Made by a program: the position numbers and the translations under genes. DNA of 5,482 nt from Lachnospiraceae bacterium (GTDB lineage Bacteria > Bacillota > Clostridia > Lachnospirales > Lachnospiraceae), in contig JAFUWM010000302.1 of the NCBI GenBank assembly GCA_017483425.1, forward strand, positions 1 through 5,482, read 5' to 3'. Shown one piece after another: positions 4,848-5,482 of this stretch (within the stretch, counting starts at the first letter, position 1; each line of letters starts with the position of its first letter). The notes under the pieces are model-generated. The model searched no databases, was not told where the DNA came from, and saw nothing but the letters and a program-made list of their open reading frames with translations.

Positions 4848-5482
4848 ATGGAGCACATTTATATAGCCATCGACTTAAAAAGCTTCTATGCGTCCGTGGA
4901 GTGTGTAGAACGCCATATTGATCCCCTCACCTCCTGCCTTGTCGTTGCGGATGCCAGCAGGACGGACAAGACCATCTGCCTTGCCGTATCTCCCGGACTC
5001 AAGGCTTACGGGGTTCCGGGCAGGCCGAGACTCTTTGAAGTCATACAGAAGGTCCGGGACATAAACAACGAGCGCAGATACAAGTCTCCGGGGCATAGGT
5101 TCATCGGAAGCTCTATTTATACCTATGAGCTTGATAATGATCCTTCGCTGGAGCTTGAATACATAACCGCCCTGCCCAGGATGGCGCTGTATATGAAATA
5201 CAGCACGGATATATACAAGATCTACCTGAAATACATAGCGCCGGAGGACATACACGTATATTCCTGCGATGAGGTATTCATGGATGTGACCCCGTACCTT
5301 GGGATATACAGCATGACTCCCCATGAGCTCGCTATCACCATGATAAGGGACGTACTCTCTTCCACAGGCATCACCGCCACGGCAGGCATAGGCACCAATA
5401 TGTTCCTGTGCAAGATAGCGATGGACATAGTGGCGAAACGCATGCCCGCTGACAAGGACGGGGTGCGCATAGCGGAGCTTGA
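4848..5482 (+). CDS. UmuC-like Y-family translesion DNA polymerase, N-terminal part (cut by right edge)
   Basis: 211 codons of a UmuC/DinB-type Y-family polymerase are visible before the window ends. Palm and fingers are present: IDLKSFYASVE (catalytic D9; F13-Y14 steric-gate region), VVADASRTDKTICLAVS (fingers), YSCDEVFMDVT (catalytic D141-E142) and the GITATAGIGTN...KIAMDIVAKRMPADKDG stretch (about 174-205) typical of the Clostridia branch. The little-finger domain lies beyond the edge. The enzyme would copy past damaged template bases at low fidelity at stalled forks. ATG 4848 begins the conserved region; ribosome site AAGGAGG (4828-4834) is 13 bases upstream, longer than ideal, and a better-spaced but out-of-frame ATG lies at 4841. 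In-frame TTG 4791 is a less likely start because it would sit inside the promoter. Expression should be SOS-controlled by the LexA box upstream. Family is confident; the UmuC/DinB subtype is less so. Confidence 0.93.
   Translation, partial: MEHIYIAIDLKSFYASVECVERHIDPLTSCLVVADASRTDKTICLAVSPGLKAYGVPGRPRLFEVIQKVRDINNERRYKSPGHRFIGSSIYTYELDNDPSLELEYITALPRMALYMKYSTDIYKIYLKYIAPEDIHVYSCDEVFMDVTPYLGIYSMTPHELAITMIRDVLSSTGITATAGIGTNMFLCKIAMDIVAKRMPADKDGVRIAEL

Noticed and set aside
4875..5324. A 149-codon minus-strand open frame
   Set aside because: It is a mirror of the Y-family polymerase coding region, which has clear motifs on the plus strand; no ribosome site or recognisable domain is seen.
1..5482. 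CRISPR array, tRNA, transposon ends or retron-type non-coding RNA
   Set aside because: No spaced direct repeats, cloverleaf, terminal inverted repeats with target duplications, or structured RNA adjoining the RT could be supported by reading.

Overview
The window looks like a chromosomal or accessory segment from a low-to-mid-GC Firmicute, most likely Lachnospiraceae (Butyrivibrio/Roseburia-like). The grounds are a perfect Bacillus-type LexA box (CGAAC-N4-GTTCG), a Y-family polymerase of the kind common in Clostridia, strong AGGAGG-type ribosome sites and heavy use of ATA codons. The taxonomy is inference.

Left part (1-1053). The 5' end of an unidentified minus-strand gene runs off the left edge. 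Next comes a 21-residue minus-strand micro-ORF with a textbook ribosome binding site, followed by a perfect 10-bp stem intrinsic terminator. About 255 non-coding bases carry two dyads. Two short, overlapping plus-strand genes follow: one Cys-rich, the other a zinc ribbon with a single membrane helix. They converge on, and overlap by 6 bp, the large gene that fills the middle.

Centre (1048-3975, minus). This is one 975-residue protein with an apparently complete exonuclease III/APE-type endonuclease, a charged linker, a group II intron-type reverse transcriptase with maturase/thumb region, a degenerate HNH-like zinc module, and a C-terminal domain resembling DUF7662. The order AP-endonuclease then reverse transcriptase is that of LINE-type retrotransposon ORF2 proteins, but built here from bacterial parts. 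I see no intron RNA around it. It is the most interesting object in the window.

Right part (3976-5482). Divergent from the RT gene is an SRAP (YedK/HMCES-type) abasic-site-crosslinking protein. It has all catalytic residues and a candidate promoter that would give a leaderless mRNA starting at the catalytic Met-Cys. After it comes a UmuC-like Y-family DNA polymerase, cut by the right edge, with a near-consensus promoter overlapped by the perfect LexA box.

Together, the RT fusion, SRAP and SOS polymerase all plausibly act on damaged DNA: abasic-site cleavage, abasic-site shielding, translesion synthesis and RT-type DNA synthesis. A shared lesion-processing role is an inference from adjacency and domain content. 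No transposase, integrase, tRNA, rRNA or CRISPR array was recognised.
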